Assembly: GCA_018266075.1 (NCBI GenBank)
Contig: JAFEBB010000011.1
Location: 1-64,000, forward strand
Direction: 5' to 3'
DNA: 64,000 bases
Origin: Deltaproteobacteria bacterium
Lineage (GTDB): Bacteria; Myxococcota; Myxococcia; Myxococcales; SZAS-1
Shown: piece by piece, positions 1 to 7,691 of the stretch
Numbering within the stretch: the first letter of the stretch is position 1
Layout of the letters: the number at the start of each line of letters is the position of its first letter
Notes under the pieces: model-generated
Told to the model about the DNA's origin: nothing
The model's database searches: none
The model's input: the letters and a program-made list of their open reading frames with translations, nothing else
Translations under genes and position numbers: made by a program

Positions 1-688
1 CGGTGTGCGACTCGCCGTGGGCGCCGTTGCAGATCCACACGTCGCCGGGCTTGGCCTGCGAGGCGGGCACCACGTGCCAGCCGCGCGCGCGGAGCTTGGC
101 GTTCAGATCGGCCACGCCGAGGGTGCGGAAGTTGGTGGCGCCCGTCTTGTAGAGCATCGAGGTGACGAAGTTCGCGCAGGACTCGCTCCAGGGGCAGTGC
201 TGCGTCACGCCCTCGGCCTGGAGCTGCGACTCGTACTTGCCCAGGTAGTTCTTCGCCAGTGAGGCCGCGTTGGTCCCCTTGGCCGTGCCGCCGCCGGAGT
301 GCACCGCGTGGGTGCCGCCGCTCGACGAGCTGCCCTTGCCCGGGATGTGGAGCTTCTCGCCGACGCTGATGACGTTGAAGTTGTGGATCTGCGGGTTGGC
401 CTTCTCGAGCGCGGAGAGCGAGACGCCGTGGCTGGAGGCGATCTTCGACATCGTGTCGCCGCTGCGCACGGTGTAGGTCGAGCCCGAGGACGCAGGCTTG
501 GGCGCCGGCTTCGACGACTTCGGGGGCGAGAAGCTGTCCTTCTGGCCGGGGATGTTGATGTGCTCGCCGACGTAGATGCTGTTCGGGTTCTTGATCTGCT
601 TGTTGGCGCCCTCGAGCGAAGCCAGCGAGACGTGGTATCGCGCGGCAATCGAGGAGAGGGTGTCGCCCTTCTTCACCGTGTAGCTCAT
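1..688 (-). CDS. LysM-LysM-CHAP/NlpC-type cell wall protein (3' end off window)
   Basis: The protein has two LysM peptidoglycan-binding repeats (about residues 2-48 and 71-115), each opening YTV-GDT-S-IA and ending in an I-IPG turn. A Ser/Pro/Lys linker separates them. From about residue 140 a domain begins that resembles a CHAP or NlpC/P60 peptidase: the stretch around [14 protein letters not shown] carries the expected nucleophile Cys, followed by [10 protein letters not shown] and then HGESH at the window edge. A role as a wall hydrolase or a wall-anchored cysteine peptidase is inferred from these domains. The ATG at 688 follows a GGAGG ribosome site. No signal peptide is visible, so export would need another route. 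The C-terminus is missing because the gene leaves the window. Confidence 0.85.
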   Translation of the reverse strand, partial: MSYTVKKGDTLSSIAARYHVSLASLEGANKQIKNPNSIYVGEHINIPGQKDSFSPPKSSKPAPKPASSGSTYTVRSGDTMSKIASSHGVSLSALEKANPQIHNFNVISVGEKLHIPGKGSSSSGGTHAVHSGGGTAKGTNAASLAKNYLGKYESQLQAEGVTQHCPWSESCANFVTSMLYKTGATNFRTLGVADLNAKLRARGWHVVPASQAKPGDVWICNGAHGESHT

Positions 689-714
689 GGAAGCCTCCGC
701 AAAGCGTGTAACGC

Positions 715-745
715 ATTGTCGGAAGCCTCGGAGAGTTGTTGTCAA
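715..745 (-). promoter_or_regulatory. possible sigma70 promoter for the LysM gene
   Basis: On the minus strand TTGACA (740-745) and GACAAT (715-720) lie upstream of the LysM gene. The -35 match is perfect, but the 19-nt spacer is long, so this is tentative. Confidence 0.4.
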
Positions 746-787
746 TGACGCTGTCGATCCTCACAAAGCCAAGATCTCACGTCGGTT

Positions 788-3412
788 TTACGGGGTGAGC
801 ACGCGCACCACGCCGTTGCCGGTGTCGCTCACGTAGACCTCGCCGTGGGTGCCGACGGCGAGCCCCGCGGGCACGGAGATGTTGCTCAGCGCCGGGCTCG
901 AGAGCGCGGTTCCTTCGAGTCCGTTTCCGGCAAAGGTGGTCACGCTCGAGGACGACGCGCTCGGGCCGTCGACGATCTGGCGGATCTTGTTGCTCGACGC
1001 ATCCGTCCAGAGCACGCCCGAGGGCATCCACAACAGGCCCATCTGTCCGCGCAAGAGCGCCTGATCGCCGGTGCCGTCCACGCAGCCGAAGGTCGAGAGC
1101 TGGCCGGCGATGGTCTCGACCGTGGGATTCGATGAGGGCTTGATGCGCCGCAGGAGCGCGTTGCCGGTGTCGAGCACGTAGAGCGTGCCATCCGGGCCGG
1201 TCGCGACGGCGGTCGGGAAGTTGAAAGCGGCCGTGAGCGCAGGGCCGTCCGCGTAGCCGTTCCAGGTGCCCGCGAAGGTGCTCACCGTGTGCGCGGCGTC
1301 GTTGGCGATGACGCGGATGAGGTTGTTCTCCTCGTCGGCGACGTAGAGCTGGCCGCGCGTTCCAAAGGCAATCGAGGTCGGCCGGTTGAAGTAGGCCTGG
1401 TTGCCGGGGCCGTCCGCGTAGCCGCCGTGTCGGTTGTCGACGCCCGCGTAGGTGGTGACCGGATTTCCCGGCGCGGTGAGATCGATGCGTCGGATCTCGT
1501 GGTTGTCGGAGTCTGCCACGTAGAGCGCGTGGTCCGGGCCGATGGCGAGTCCGGTCGGCCAGCGGAAGCGCGCCTGGCTCGCTGGGCCGTTCAGGTCGCC
1601 ATCGACGCCGTCGCCCGCAAACGTCGTCACATTTCCGCCGGCGACCATGCGGATCACGTTCGCGGTCGTGTCTGCGACGTACACGTTCCCGTGCGCATCC
1701 ACCGCAATTCCCGTCGGCGATGCGAAGCCCGCTTGCTGCGCCGGTCCGTCTTGCTTGCGCAGCAGCCCGGGCTGACCCGCGACGGCCGCGATCGACGTCG
1801 CCCATCGCGGATTGGGCGGCGGGTCGTCGTGCGTGACCCAGGGGATGTCCGGCGGCGGCCGCGGCGCGTGTCGGTGCGCGAGCGCGGCCTCGAGCACGTT
1901 CCAGGTGAGCTTCTGGATTCGACTGTCCCGCCAGTTCGCCTGGCTCGAGAGCGCGAGCGGCCAGTAGATGCTGCCCGCGCTGAAGACGGTGCGGCCCTGG
2001 GGTGTCGTGCGCACCACCACCTGCGAGGTCGACGGGAACGCCTCGGCGTTCAGCACCGGCGAGCTCGCGAGGATCACCGTCCCCGGCGGCGTGAGGCCGT
2101 TGGCGAAGACCTTGTCGTACTCGTAGCCCACGAGCTGCGGCACCTGATCGCCGGCCTGAAAGCCCGTGCCCGCGAAGAGCGGATTGGAGACGTCGCCGAT
2201 GATCAGCGGATAGCCGAGCAGCTCCCAGTCTTCATACATCGAGCCGAAGAGCCCGTTCTCGGGCTGCGCGTTCGGCGTGAGGCGGAACATCGCGGTCGTG
2301 GTGTTGTCGCCGGCGCCGAAGGGATCGAGCTGCTGCATGGCCTTGAAGCAGGTCATGCGTCGGTTCGGTCGGCCCTGCGCGTCGGGCGAGTAGCGCACGC
2401 GCCAGTACGCGGGGTTCGCGGTGAGGTTCACGAGCGAGGTCTTGCCGCTCGCGAGCACGCCGTCGATCACGTCGCGCTCGCGCTGGGTCCAGTACTCGTC
2501 GTGGCCCGCGGTGACGATCGCGCCAATGCCGCCGTAGAAGCCGTCGAAGCGATACGCGTCGACGCTGGTGCCGTAGCTCACGTCGTAGCCGTGCTTCTCG
2601 AGGAAGCGCAGCGCGTGCTGCTCCCACCAGAGGATGGAGTACGTGCCCGCGCCGTCGTCGAACGGGCGATCGAAGCTGATCTCGAAGCCCATCCCGGACG
2701 GCGAGGTGCCGGAGCTGTCGTAGTAGAGGCTCTCGCCGCCCCAGCGGTTGTAGGCCTGGTCCGTGTTCACCGAGACCTTGAAGAGCACCTCGGCCGCGCG
2801 GTGATCGCGAATGGTGAACGGCACGTAGCGCTCGTGGCCGTCGTCGCGGTGCAGCTTGATGAAGTACACGCCGCTCAGCCAATCGCTGGGGATCGCGAGC
2901 GTGAACGACACGGGCCAGCTGCACTCGATGCGATTGGTGGTCGCGTCGCGCGGACACGCGGGCGCTGGTTGGCCGTGCAGCGTGGGCCCGGTCAGCACCT
3001 TCCGCGCGCCGTGCCCGCCGTACCAGCCGAGGCGGTAGACCGCGTACGTGAAGTCGCTCGCCACGCTGGTGGACACCATCACGTCGAGCGACTCGCCCGC
3101 TTCCACGGACACGTCGCTCGCGTAGCCCTCGATCTCGTGGGCGTTGGAGTCGAGCGAGATGTACCAGTCGTCGTCGCCGGGCTTCTGGTTCTCGTCGACG
3201 ATGGGATTTGCCGCGGGCGCGCGCGCGTAGGGCGTGGGAGCGTCGGAGCCCGCGTCGAGGATCAGGCCGGTCGTGCCGCTGCTGCCGCTGCCTGCCGAAG
3301 TGCCCGCCCCGGACGTCGATCCGCTGCCGATGGGCTGCGTCTTGCCGTTGTTGCAGCCGACGCAGAGGAGCGCGAAGGCCGTCCACCATGCCACGCCACC
3401 GTGCGCCCGCAT
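788..3412 (-). CDS. exported DMFase-like domain / NHL-repeat lipoprotein
   Basis: An 874-residue exported protein. The N-terminus is a short basic and hydrophobic segment ending LCVGC, a plausible but imperfect lipobox, followed by a Gly/Ser/Thr linker. Residues of about 80-520 resemble the C-terminal domain family of the N,N-dimethylformamidase large subunit (YRLGWYGGHGAR, QAYNRWGGESLYY, TAGHDEYWT). The last 270 residues hold about five NHL-type propeller blades (PTGIAVDAHGNVYVADT and variants). The start at 3412 is preferred over 3445 because GGAGG sits 5 nt upstream. NHL propellers usually bind proteins or ligands. The enzymatic role of the first domain in this setting is unknown. The gene lies 67 bp downstream of the VOC gene on the same strand. 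Confidence 0.75.
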   Translation of the reverse strand: MRAHGGVAWWTAFALLCVGCNNGKTQPIGSGSTSGAGTSAGSGSSGTTGLILDAGSDAPTPYARAPAANPIVDENQKPGDDDWYISLDSNAHEIEGYASDVSVEAGESLDVMVSTSVASDFTYAVYRLGWYGGHGARKVLTGPTLHGQPAPACPRDATTNRIECSWPVSFTLAIPSDWLSGVYFIKLHRDDGHERYVPFTIRDHRAAEVLFKVSVNTDQAYNRWGGESLYYDSSGTSPSGMGFEISFDRPFDDGAGTYSILWWEQHALRFLEKHGYDVSYGTSVDAYRFDGFYGGIGAIVTAGHDEYWTQRERDVIDGVLASGKTSLVNLTANPAYWRVRYSPDAQGRPNRRMTCFKAMQQLDPFGAGDNTTTAMFRLTPNAQPENGLFGSMYEDWELLGYPLIIGDVSNPLFAGTGFQAGDQVPQLVGYEYDKVFANGLTPPGTVILASSPVLNAEAFPSTSQVVVRTTPQGRTVFSAGSIYWPLALSSQANWRDSRIQKLTWNVLEAALAHRHAPRPPPDIPWVTHDDPPPNPRWATSIAAVAGQPGLLRKQDGPAQQAGFASPTGIAVDAHGNVYVADTTANVIRMVAGGNVTTFAGDGVDGDLNGPASQARFRWPTGLAIGPDHALYVADSDNHEIRRIDLTAPGNPVTTYAGVDNRHGGYADGPGNQAYFNRPTSIAFGTRGQLYVADEENNLIRVIANDAAHTVSTFAGTWNGYADGPALTAAFNFPTAVATGPDGTLYVLDTGNALLRRIKPSSNPTVETIAGQLSTFGCVDGTGDQALLRGQMGLLWMPSGVLWTDASSNKIRQIVDGPSASSSSVTTFAGNGLEGTALSSPALSNISVPAGLAVGTHGEVYVSDTGNGVVRVLTP

Positions 3413-3479
3413 GCCCGCCTCCCCGCCCCACACGGAGGTAGGCATCGCGACACGTCGCAGCAATTGTCGGGCGTCGGCT

Positions 3480-3971
3480 TCAGGACGGCTTCGGCCCGAG
3501 CAGCGTCGTTGCCACTTCGGACAACTCCGGATCGCCGAAGCGCTCCTCGGGCGCGAACGGCCGCTGTCGCGCGAAGGCCTGCAGGAACACACCGGTCACC
3601 GGATCGCGAAACCGCAACACGACCGCGTAGCCGTGGTCTTCCATTCCAGCCACGGGTACGCCGCCGCCGAGAAGCCGCTTCCGGACATCTTCGAGCGCGG
3701 GCAGATCCGCCACCTGCAGCGCGACCTGCGCGATCGCGCTCTGCCCCGAAGGCGGCTCGACGGACTCCTCGAGCACCAGCACCGATTGCCCGAGCGCGAG
3801 CAGGTAGCGCCGCTGCGGCTTGCCATCGCTTCGAAGGATCGGCAGCCCGAGCAGACCCGCCCAGAACTGCAGCGAGCGATCGAGGTCGGGCGTGCGCAGG
3901 TACACAGCAGCCAGGCCGTCGAACGCGGGCGTGGAGGTCTGCGGCTCAGGCGGCAGCGTGGGCAATTTCAT
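3480..3971 (-). CDS. VOC (glyoxalase/bleomycin-resistance) family protein
   Basis: A 163-residue protein with one vicinal-oxygen-chelate module over about residues 17-135. AAVYLRTPDLDRSLQFWAGL begins the first beta-alpha-beta unit, and ALQVADLPALEDVRKRL followed by RFRDPVTGVFLQAF forms the second. Members bind a metal and act on small molecules, but substrates vary widely and cannot be read from the sequence. The protein is cytoplasmic, with no signal peptide. It is divergent from the 6S RNA gene, with which it shares an upstream region of about 95 bp, and is followed on the same strand by the DMFase-like lipoprotein gene. Confidence 0.75.
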   Translation of the reverse strand: MKLPTLPPEPQTSTPAFDGLAAVYLRTPDLDRSLQFWAGLLGLPILRSDGKPQRRYLLALGQSVLVLEESVEPPSGQSAIAQVALQVADLPALEDVRKRLLGGGVPVAGMEDHGYAVVLRFRDPVTGVFLQAFARQRPFAPEERFGDPELSEVATTLLGPKPS

Positions 3972-4065
3972 GTCGAGGATTTTCTAGCGCAAAGGCGACT
4001 CGGAAACTCGAAAACGAAAGTGTCAAGGCGCCCGCTTGGGCGCTCGCGAATTGCCGCTCATCGCG

Positions 4066-4094
4066 TTGACCCTGCAGATCGCGGTGGCTAGGAT
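4066..4094 (+). promoter_or_regulatory. sigma70 promoter of the 6S RNA gene
   Basis: TTGACC (4066-4071) and TAGGAT (4089-4094) are separated by exactly 17 nt. Initiation is expected near 4101, giving a precursor longer than the conserved 6S core. Confidence 0.7.
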
Positions 4095-4137
4095 CGACCC
4101 ACGTTTCCAAGCGCGCCCTCGGGCGCAGGAGGACAAA

Positions 4138-4342
4138 AACCTTCCCTGCCTCTCTCGTGATGGCCAGCAATTCATCCGAACCGATATGTCCATAATGGGG
4201 TCTGGGTACGTGAGGACGGTGAGCAAGCCCTCGGCGCCGCAAGGCGAAGAGAAGGAAGCCTGAAGTCCTCCTACGTGGTCCCCACCTGTCAGAGACGACA
4301 GGTTCGATGGACGTTGGCCACACGGTCATGGTGGGGAGCCTT
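4138..4342 (+). ncRNA. ssrS: 6S RNA
   Basis: About 205 nt with the hallmarks of 6S RNA, the transcript that binds the housekeeping RNA polymerase holoenzyme as a promoter mimic. The 5' side has CCGAACCGATATGTCC, matching the conserved GAGCCGATAT segment of the E. coli RNA. The middle has ACGGTGAGCAAGCC and GAAGCCTGAAGTCC, matching GGTGAGCATGCTC and GAAGCCTTAAAAC. The ends pair in an interrupted long stem (CGTGATGGCCAGC against GTTGGCCACACG, and CTTCCCTGCC against GGTGGGGAG), leaving a large central bubble. It sits directly upstream of the 5-formyl-THF cyclo-ligase gene, the classic ssrS-ygfA order of proteobacteria. Ends are approximate, and the precursor probably starts near 4101. Confidence 0.85.
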
Positions 4343-4345
4343 TCC

Positions 4346-4383
4346 GGGCGCAGCGGCTTCGGCCGTTGCGCCCGAGTCGTTTT
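4346..4383 (+). terminator. terminator-like hairpin after 6S RNA
   Basis: A 12-bp stem (4346-4357 with 4362-4373, one G-U pair) is capped by a TTCG tetraloop. A short T-rich run, TCGTTTT, follows about 4 nt later. It separates 6S RNA from the next gene and may be partly read through. Confidence 0.65.
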
Positions 4384-4393
4384 CGGCAACGCC

Positions 4394-4972
4394 ATGACCT
4401 CCAAGCCCGACCTCCGCAAGCACCTCGCCGCCCAGCGCCGCGCGCTCCACGCGAGCGATTGGTCCGCGCGCTCGGCCAAGGTCCAAGCGTCGCTGCTCGC
4501 GGATCCGCTCTTCACGGGCGCGCGCGCCATCGCGCTCTACCGTCCGATGGGCAACGAGGTGGACACCGCCGCGCTCCACGAGGCCGCGCTCACCGCGGGA
4601 AAGCGCGTGGCGTATCCGGATGTCGTGAGCGACGGCGCGCCCATGCGCTTCGTGCTCGCCGGCGCCGAGACGCCGTGGCGGCTGGGACACCTGGGCTTCG
4701 AAGTACCCGCCTCGGACCAGGTGATCCTCCTCGAGGACCTGGAGCTCTTCGTGCTCCCTGGCCTGGGCTTCGACCGCGCCGGCCGACGGCTCGGGCGCGG
4801 CGCCGGCCACTATGACCGCACCCTCGGCCTGCCGCTCCGCGCCCCGCGCGTGGGGCTGGCCTTCGAGTTCCAGCTGATCGACGCCGTCCCCGAGGACCCC
4901 TGGGACGTCCGTCTCGACGCCGTGGCCACCGAGTTGGGCGTGATCCGCGCGCCGCCGCCGCTGGCCCGTTAA
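4394..4972 (+). CDS. ygfA: 5-formyltetrahydrofolate cyclo-ligase
   Basis: A 192-residue cytoplasmic enzyme converting 5-formyl-THF and ATP to 5,10-methenyl-THF. The family signature is present near residues 135-155: LPGLGFDRAGRRLGRGAGHY holds the glycine-rich ATP/phosphate loop, followed by DRTL. The N-terminal LRKHLAAQRRAL helix and ALYRPMGNEVDT are also typical, and the length fits the family. The ATG at 4394 is chosen because an upstream in-frame start would place the 6S terminator inside the coding region. In E. coli this gene is co-transcribed with 6S RNA, and the same arrangement is seen here. Confidence 0.92.
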   Translation: MTSKPDLRKHLAAQRRALHASDWSARSAKVQASLLADPLFTGARAIALYRPMGNEVDTAALHEAALTAGKRVAYPDVVSDGAPMRFVLAGAETPWRLGHLGFEVPASDQVILLEDLELFVLPGLGFDRAGRRLGRGAGHYDRTLGLPLRAPRVGLAFEFQLIDAVPEDPWDVRLDAVATELGVIRAPPPLAR

Positions 4973-4984
4973 GATGTGCCCCGC

Positions 4985-6409
4985 ATGTTTGCGCTCTTTG
5001 CAGGCCCTCAGCGGCCCGGCGGTCGGTCAACCTTTCAGCTGGGCCCCATCCCCGTCCGGGTGGAGTTCTCGTTCTGGCTCACGGCGGCGCTGCTCGGTTA
5101 CCTGATGACGGGCGGCATGGGCGCCGCGACGCTCGTCGTCGTGGGCGTGGTCTTCGTCTCCGTGCTCATCCACGAGCTCGGTCACGCGCTTGCCTACCTC
5201 AGCCGCGGCGCTCGCGCTGAGGTTCTCCTCTATGGCGCGGGCGGCCTGACCATGGGCCGTCGCGACGCCCCATTCCGCCCTGGAGAGCGGCTCTTCACGG
5301 CACTCGCCGGACCGCTGGCGGGCATGGTCTTCGGTGCAGGCGTCTACTTCGCCCAGAAGGCGCACGGTCCCTTCGCGAATCCGCTGGCCGGCGTCGCCAT
5401 CGAGGCCACGCTCTTCACCACCATCGGCTGGGGCATCTTCAACCTCCTGCCCGTGCTGCCCATGGACGGCGGGCACGTGCTCGAGTCGCTGCTGTGCTTG
5501 AAGGACGAGCTGCGCGGTCGCATCTGGGCGCGCTACGTGAGCATCGGCTTCGCGGCGGTGCTGGCGCCGCTGGCGCTCTATCTCGGGTGGCAGTTCGCAG
5601 CGGTGCTGCTCGTGCTCGACGCTCTCCAGTGCTGGCAGACGCTGGCGCTGCTCAACCCCAAGCGTCAGGCAGAGCTCTCCCGCATGCCGGCGAACGCGCC
5701 GCCGCCCGAGGCGCCCGACGTCATCGAGAACCTGGCCCGGCTGCACAAGCTGCTCGCCGAAGAGCAGCCCGAGCAGGCGCGCGCGGTGGCGCACCAGGTG
5801 CTCTCGGCCGCGCGCGGCCACGGCGCCCGCGACCAGGCCTTGCGCGCGCTCGCGTGGCTCAGCATCGGCGCGGGCAACGCTCAGGAGGCGCTGGGGTTCC
5901 TCAGCAAGACCAGCCCGCGCTTCGACGATCCCCTCACCTGGGGCACCGCCATCGCTGCCAGCGGCGACGCGCTCAACGCCCTGCCCCACCTTGCGCGCGC
6001 CTTCCAGCGCTCGGCGGATCCGCAGACGGTGGCCACCTACGCGCGGTGTCTGGCGTCGGTGGGGCAGCTCGAGCAGGCCCGCAAGCTCGCCGGGCCGGGC
6101 TCACCGGTGGAGGTGCAGCGCGCGCTGGGCGAGGCGCTCTTCCGCTCGCGCGACTTTGCGGGCTCGGCGGAGATCTCGCGGCGGCTCTACGAGCGCGCGC
6201 CCCATCCGCTCGACGCCTACAACGCGGCCTGCGCCGAGTCGCGGCTGGGCCACACCGACGAGGCCCTCCGCTGGCTGCAGCTCGCCCTCGAGAACGGCTT
6301 CGACGATCGCGCGCACCTGATGGAAGACCCGGATCTCGAGCCGCTGCGTGCGCACACCGGTTGGGCGGAGCTCGTCAATCGCTTCCCGGGCGCGCCGGCT
6401 GCGGGCTGA
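4985..6409 (+). CDS. site-2 protease (M50) family protein with TPR-like C-terminus
   Basis: About 474 residues. The first 210 form a polytopic membrane domain with both zinc-metalloprotease motifs of the M50 family: HELGH (63-67) within a hydrophobic helix, and NLLPVLPMDGG with the metal-binding Asp near 161. Such enzymes cut substrates inside the membrane, often anti-sigma factors. Residues of about 235-474 are soluble and Ala/Leu-rich with helical pairs resembling degenerate TPRs (AYNAACAESRLGHTDEALRWL), probably a substrate or partner platform. There is no PDZ domain. GTG at 4976 is an alternative start. The 3' end overlaps the convergent membrane gene by 35 bp. Its substrate is unknown. 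Confidence 0.85.
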   Translation: MFALFAGPQRPGGRSTFQLGPIPVRVEFSFWLTAALLGYLMTGGMGAATLVVVGVVFVSVLIHELGHALAYLSRGARAEVLLYGAGGLTMGRRDAPFRPGERLFTALAGPLAGMVFGAGVYFAQKAHGPFANPLAGVAIEATLFTTIGWGIFNLLPVLPMDGGHVLESLLCLKDELRGRIWARYVSIGFAAVLAPLALYLGWQFAAVLLVLDALQCWQTLALLNPKRQAELSRMPANAPPPEAPDVIENLARLHKLLAEEQPEQARAVAHQVLSAARGHGARDQALRALAWLSIGAGNAQEALGFLSKTSPRFDDPLTWGTAIAASGDALNALPHLARAFQRSADPQTVATYARCLASVGQLEQARKLAGPGSPVEVQRALGEALFRSRDFAGSAEISRRLYERAPHPLDAYNAACAESRLGHTDEALRWLQLALENGFDDRAHLMEDPDLEPLRAHTGWAELVNRFPGAPAAG

Positions 6410-6788
6410 GCTTCTGCAGCCCCGCAATCCGCCAGGCCACGATCGGTAGGGCCACCGCGGCGACGGCCAGTCGCGCCGGGAGCGCGTGGGCCACGAGCAC
6501 GTCGCCCACACCCACGATGAGCAGCAGCAAGAGCTCGATGGCCCACGCGGCCCAGGCCGCCCAGTGCGCGCGCGTCAGCGCCAGCAGGCCAATGCCGAAG
6601 ACCACCGGGCCCGCGAGCATGGCCATCGCCCCGCGCGAGGCGGCGAACGCGGCGCCGCCCGAGAGCTTCACCCCGAACTGCGCGCCATGGGCCAGCAGGG
6701 GCGCGAGCAGCAAGAGCAGGATGAGCTCGTTCACCCGCCGCTCGGCGCGGGGATCGACGGGCCTGGGCGCGGGCAGCGAGGCGGGCAT
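6375..6788 (-). CDS. small polytopic membrane protein of unknown function
   Basis: 137 residues with about four hydrophobic segments: LILLLLLAPLLAHGAQFGV, MLAGPVVFGIGLLAL, AAWAIELLLLLIVGVGDVLV and LAVAAVALPIVAW. A Pro/Arg-rich N-terminus of about 18 residues precedes them. No family is recognised. The hydrophobic pattern, poor on the other frames, supports it as a real gene. It overlaps the end of the protease gene by 35 bp on the opposite strand and follows the DUF4340-like gene on the same strand with a 68-bp gap that contains an AT-rich palindrome. Confidence 0.65.
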   Translation of the reverse strand: MPASLPAPRPVDPRAERRVNELILLLLLAPLLAHGAQFGVKLSGGAAFAASRGAMAMLAGPVVFGIGLLALTRAHWAAWAAWAIELLLLLIVGVGDVLVAHALPARLAVAAVALPIVAWRIAGLQKLSPQPARPGSD

Positions 6789-6843
6789 GGCGGCGCATGG
6801 TTAACGCGTTTGCGCGCGAACGGAAACCCGATCTGATTCAGAC

Positions 6844-6855
6844 ATATCGCGATAT
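6844..6855. promoter_or_regulatory. AT-rich palindrome ATATCGCGATAT
   Basis: A perfect 12-bp palindrome lies in an AT-rich patch of otherwise GC-rich DNA. It is just past the stop codon of the DUF4340-like gene and about 55 bp upstream of the small membrane protein gene. It could be an operator for the latter, but no regulator is identified. Confidence 0.3.
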
Positions 6856-6856
6856 A

Positions 6857-7660
6857 TCATGGACCGCGGAGCAGCATCCGCCAGACGTCGTCGCGCAGCT
6901 CGGCCACATCCATCTGCGGCGCCTGGACGTACACGTGGCCGTTGGTCTCGCCAAAGCGGAAGGTGCGACACGTCGTCGGCCCGGCGCAGAGCACGGCGGT
7001 GAGCGCGGGATGGTCCAGCCCGAAGCGCTCCGGCGGCCCGGGCGGGGGAAAGCCCACCAGCTGCCGCCCGGTGATGGCCCCCGCGAAGTCCTCGAGGTCC
7101 TGGTTGTGGGTCGGAGGCGGTGTGCTCTGCCAGTGCTCGTCGTCGATGCGGGTGACCACGTAGCTCGCGCGGCCGCTCACCTTGAGCACCGTCTCATGGT
7201 GCTCGGCCGACATCCACAGCGCGGGCGCGAGGTAGTCCTCGGGATCGGGCACCTTGGTGGAGAGCTCGAGCGGCGCGCCGATGAACCGCATCTTCCCGTC
7301 GACGACCAGCGGTACCGGTGCGCCCAGCGCGGCCTGCTCGAGCTCAACCGAGTGGGTTCCCTGCGAGCCGACGAGCTCCACACGCGTGGCCACGGGCCCC
7401 TGCGCACCACTCCACGACGCCGAGAGCAACTGCGGCTGCTGAAGCACGCTCAGCAGGCTCGTGACCGCGCGCGGATCGGCCTCGCCGTGGTGGGGCGCGC
7501 TCTCGCGCCAGATGCCGTCCGCTCCGCGCGCGAGCCGGACCTCGCGGTCGCCACGCCGAACGTGGACCTCGCTCACGCCGTCGGAGAGCCCGGTCGGCCA
7601 CTCGGGTGGCGGGCGGTGACAGCTGCACAGGGCGAGCAGCAGCAGCAGGAGCTTTCGCAC
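6857..7660 (-). CDS. lipoprotein with a DUF4340-like fold
   Basis: 267 residues starting at a GTG: VRKLLLLLLALCSCHR is a lipoprotein signal with Cys at the cleavage site. The rest has the spacing of DUF4340 proteins: VSEVHVRRGDREVRLARGAD then W, an Asp-Pro-x-Ala-Val helix (ADPRAVTSLLSVL), and repeats such as MRFIGAPLELSTKVPDPEDY. DUF4340 proteins often accompany ABC-type gliding or export systems in other bacteria, but no such genes flank it here. The longer upstream reading is rejected because it would overlap the preceding gene and lacks a signal peptide. Same strand as, and 31 bp downstream of, the glycosyltransferase-like gene. The family assignment is tentative. Confidence 0.65.
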   Translation of the reverse strand: MRKLLLLLLALCSCHRPPPEWPTGLSDGVSEVHVRRGDREVRLARGADGIWRESAPHHGEADPRAVTSLLSVLQQPQLLSASWSGAQGPVATRVELVGSQGTHSVELEQAALGAPVPLVVDGKMRFIGAPLELSTKVPDPEDYLAPALWMSAEHHETVLKVSGRASYVVTRIDDEHWQSTPPPTHNQDLEDFAGAITGRQLVGFPPPGPPERFGLDHPALTAVLCAGPTTCRTFRFGETNGHVYVQAPQMDVAELRDDVWRMLLRGP

Positions 7661-7691
7661 GCCGAGAGCTTGGCCCAGACCTCGCTGCGCA

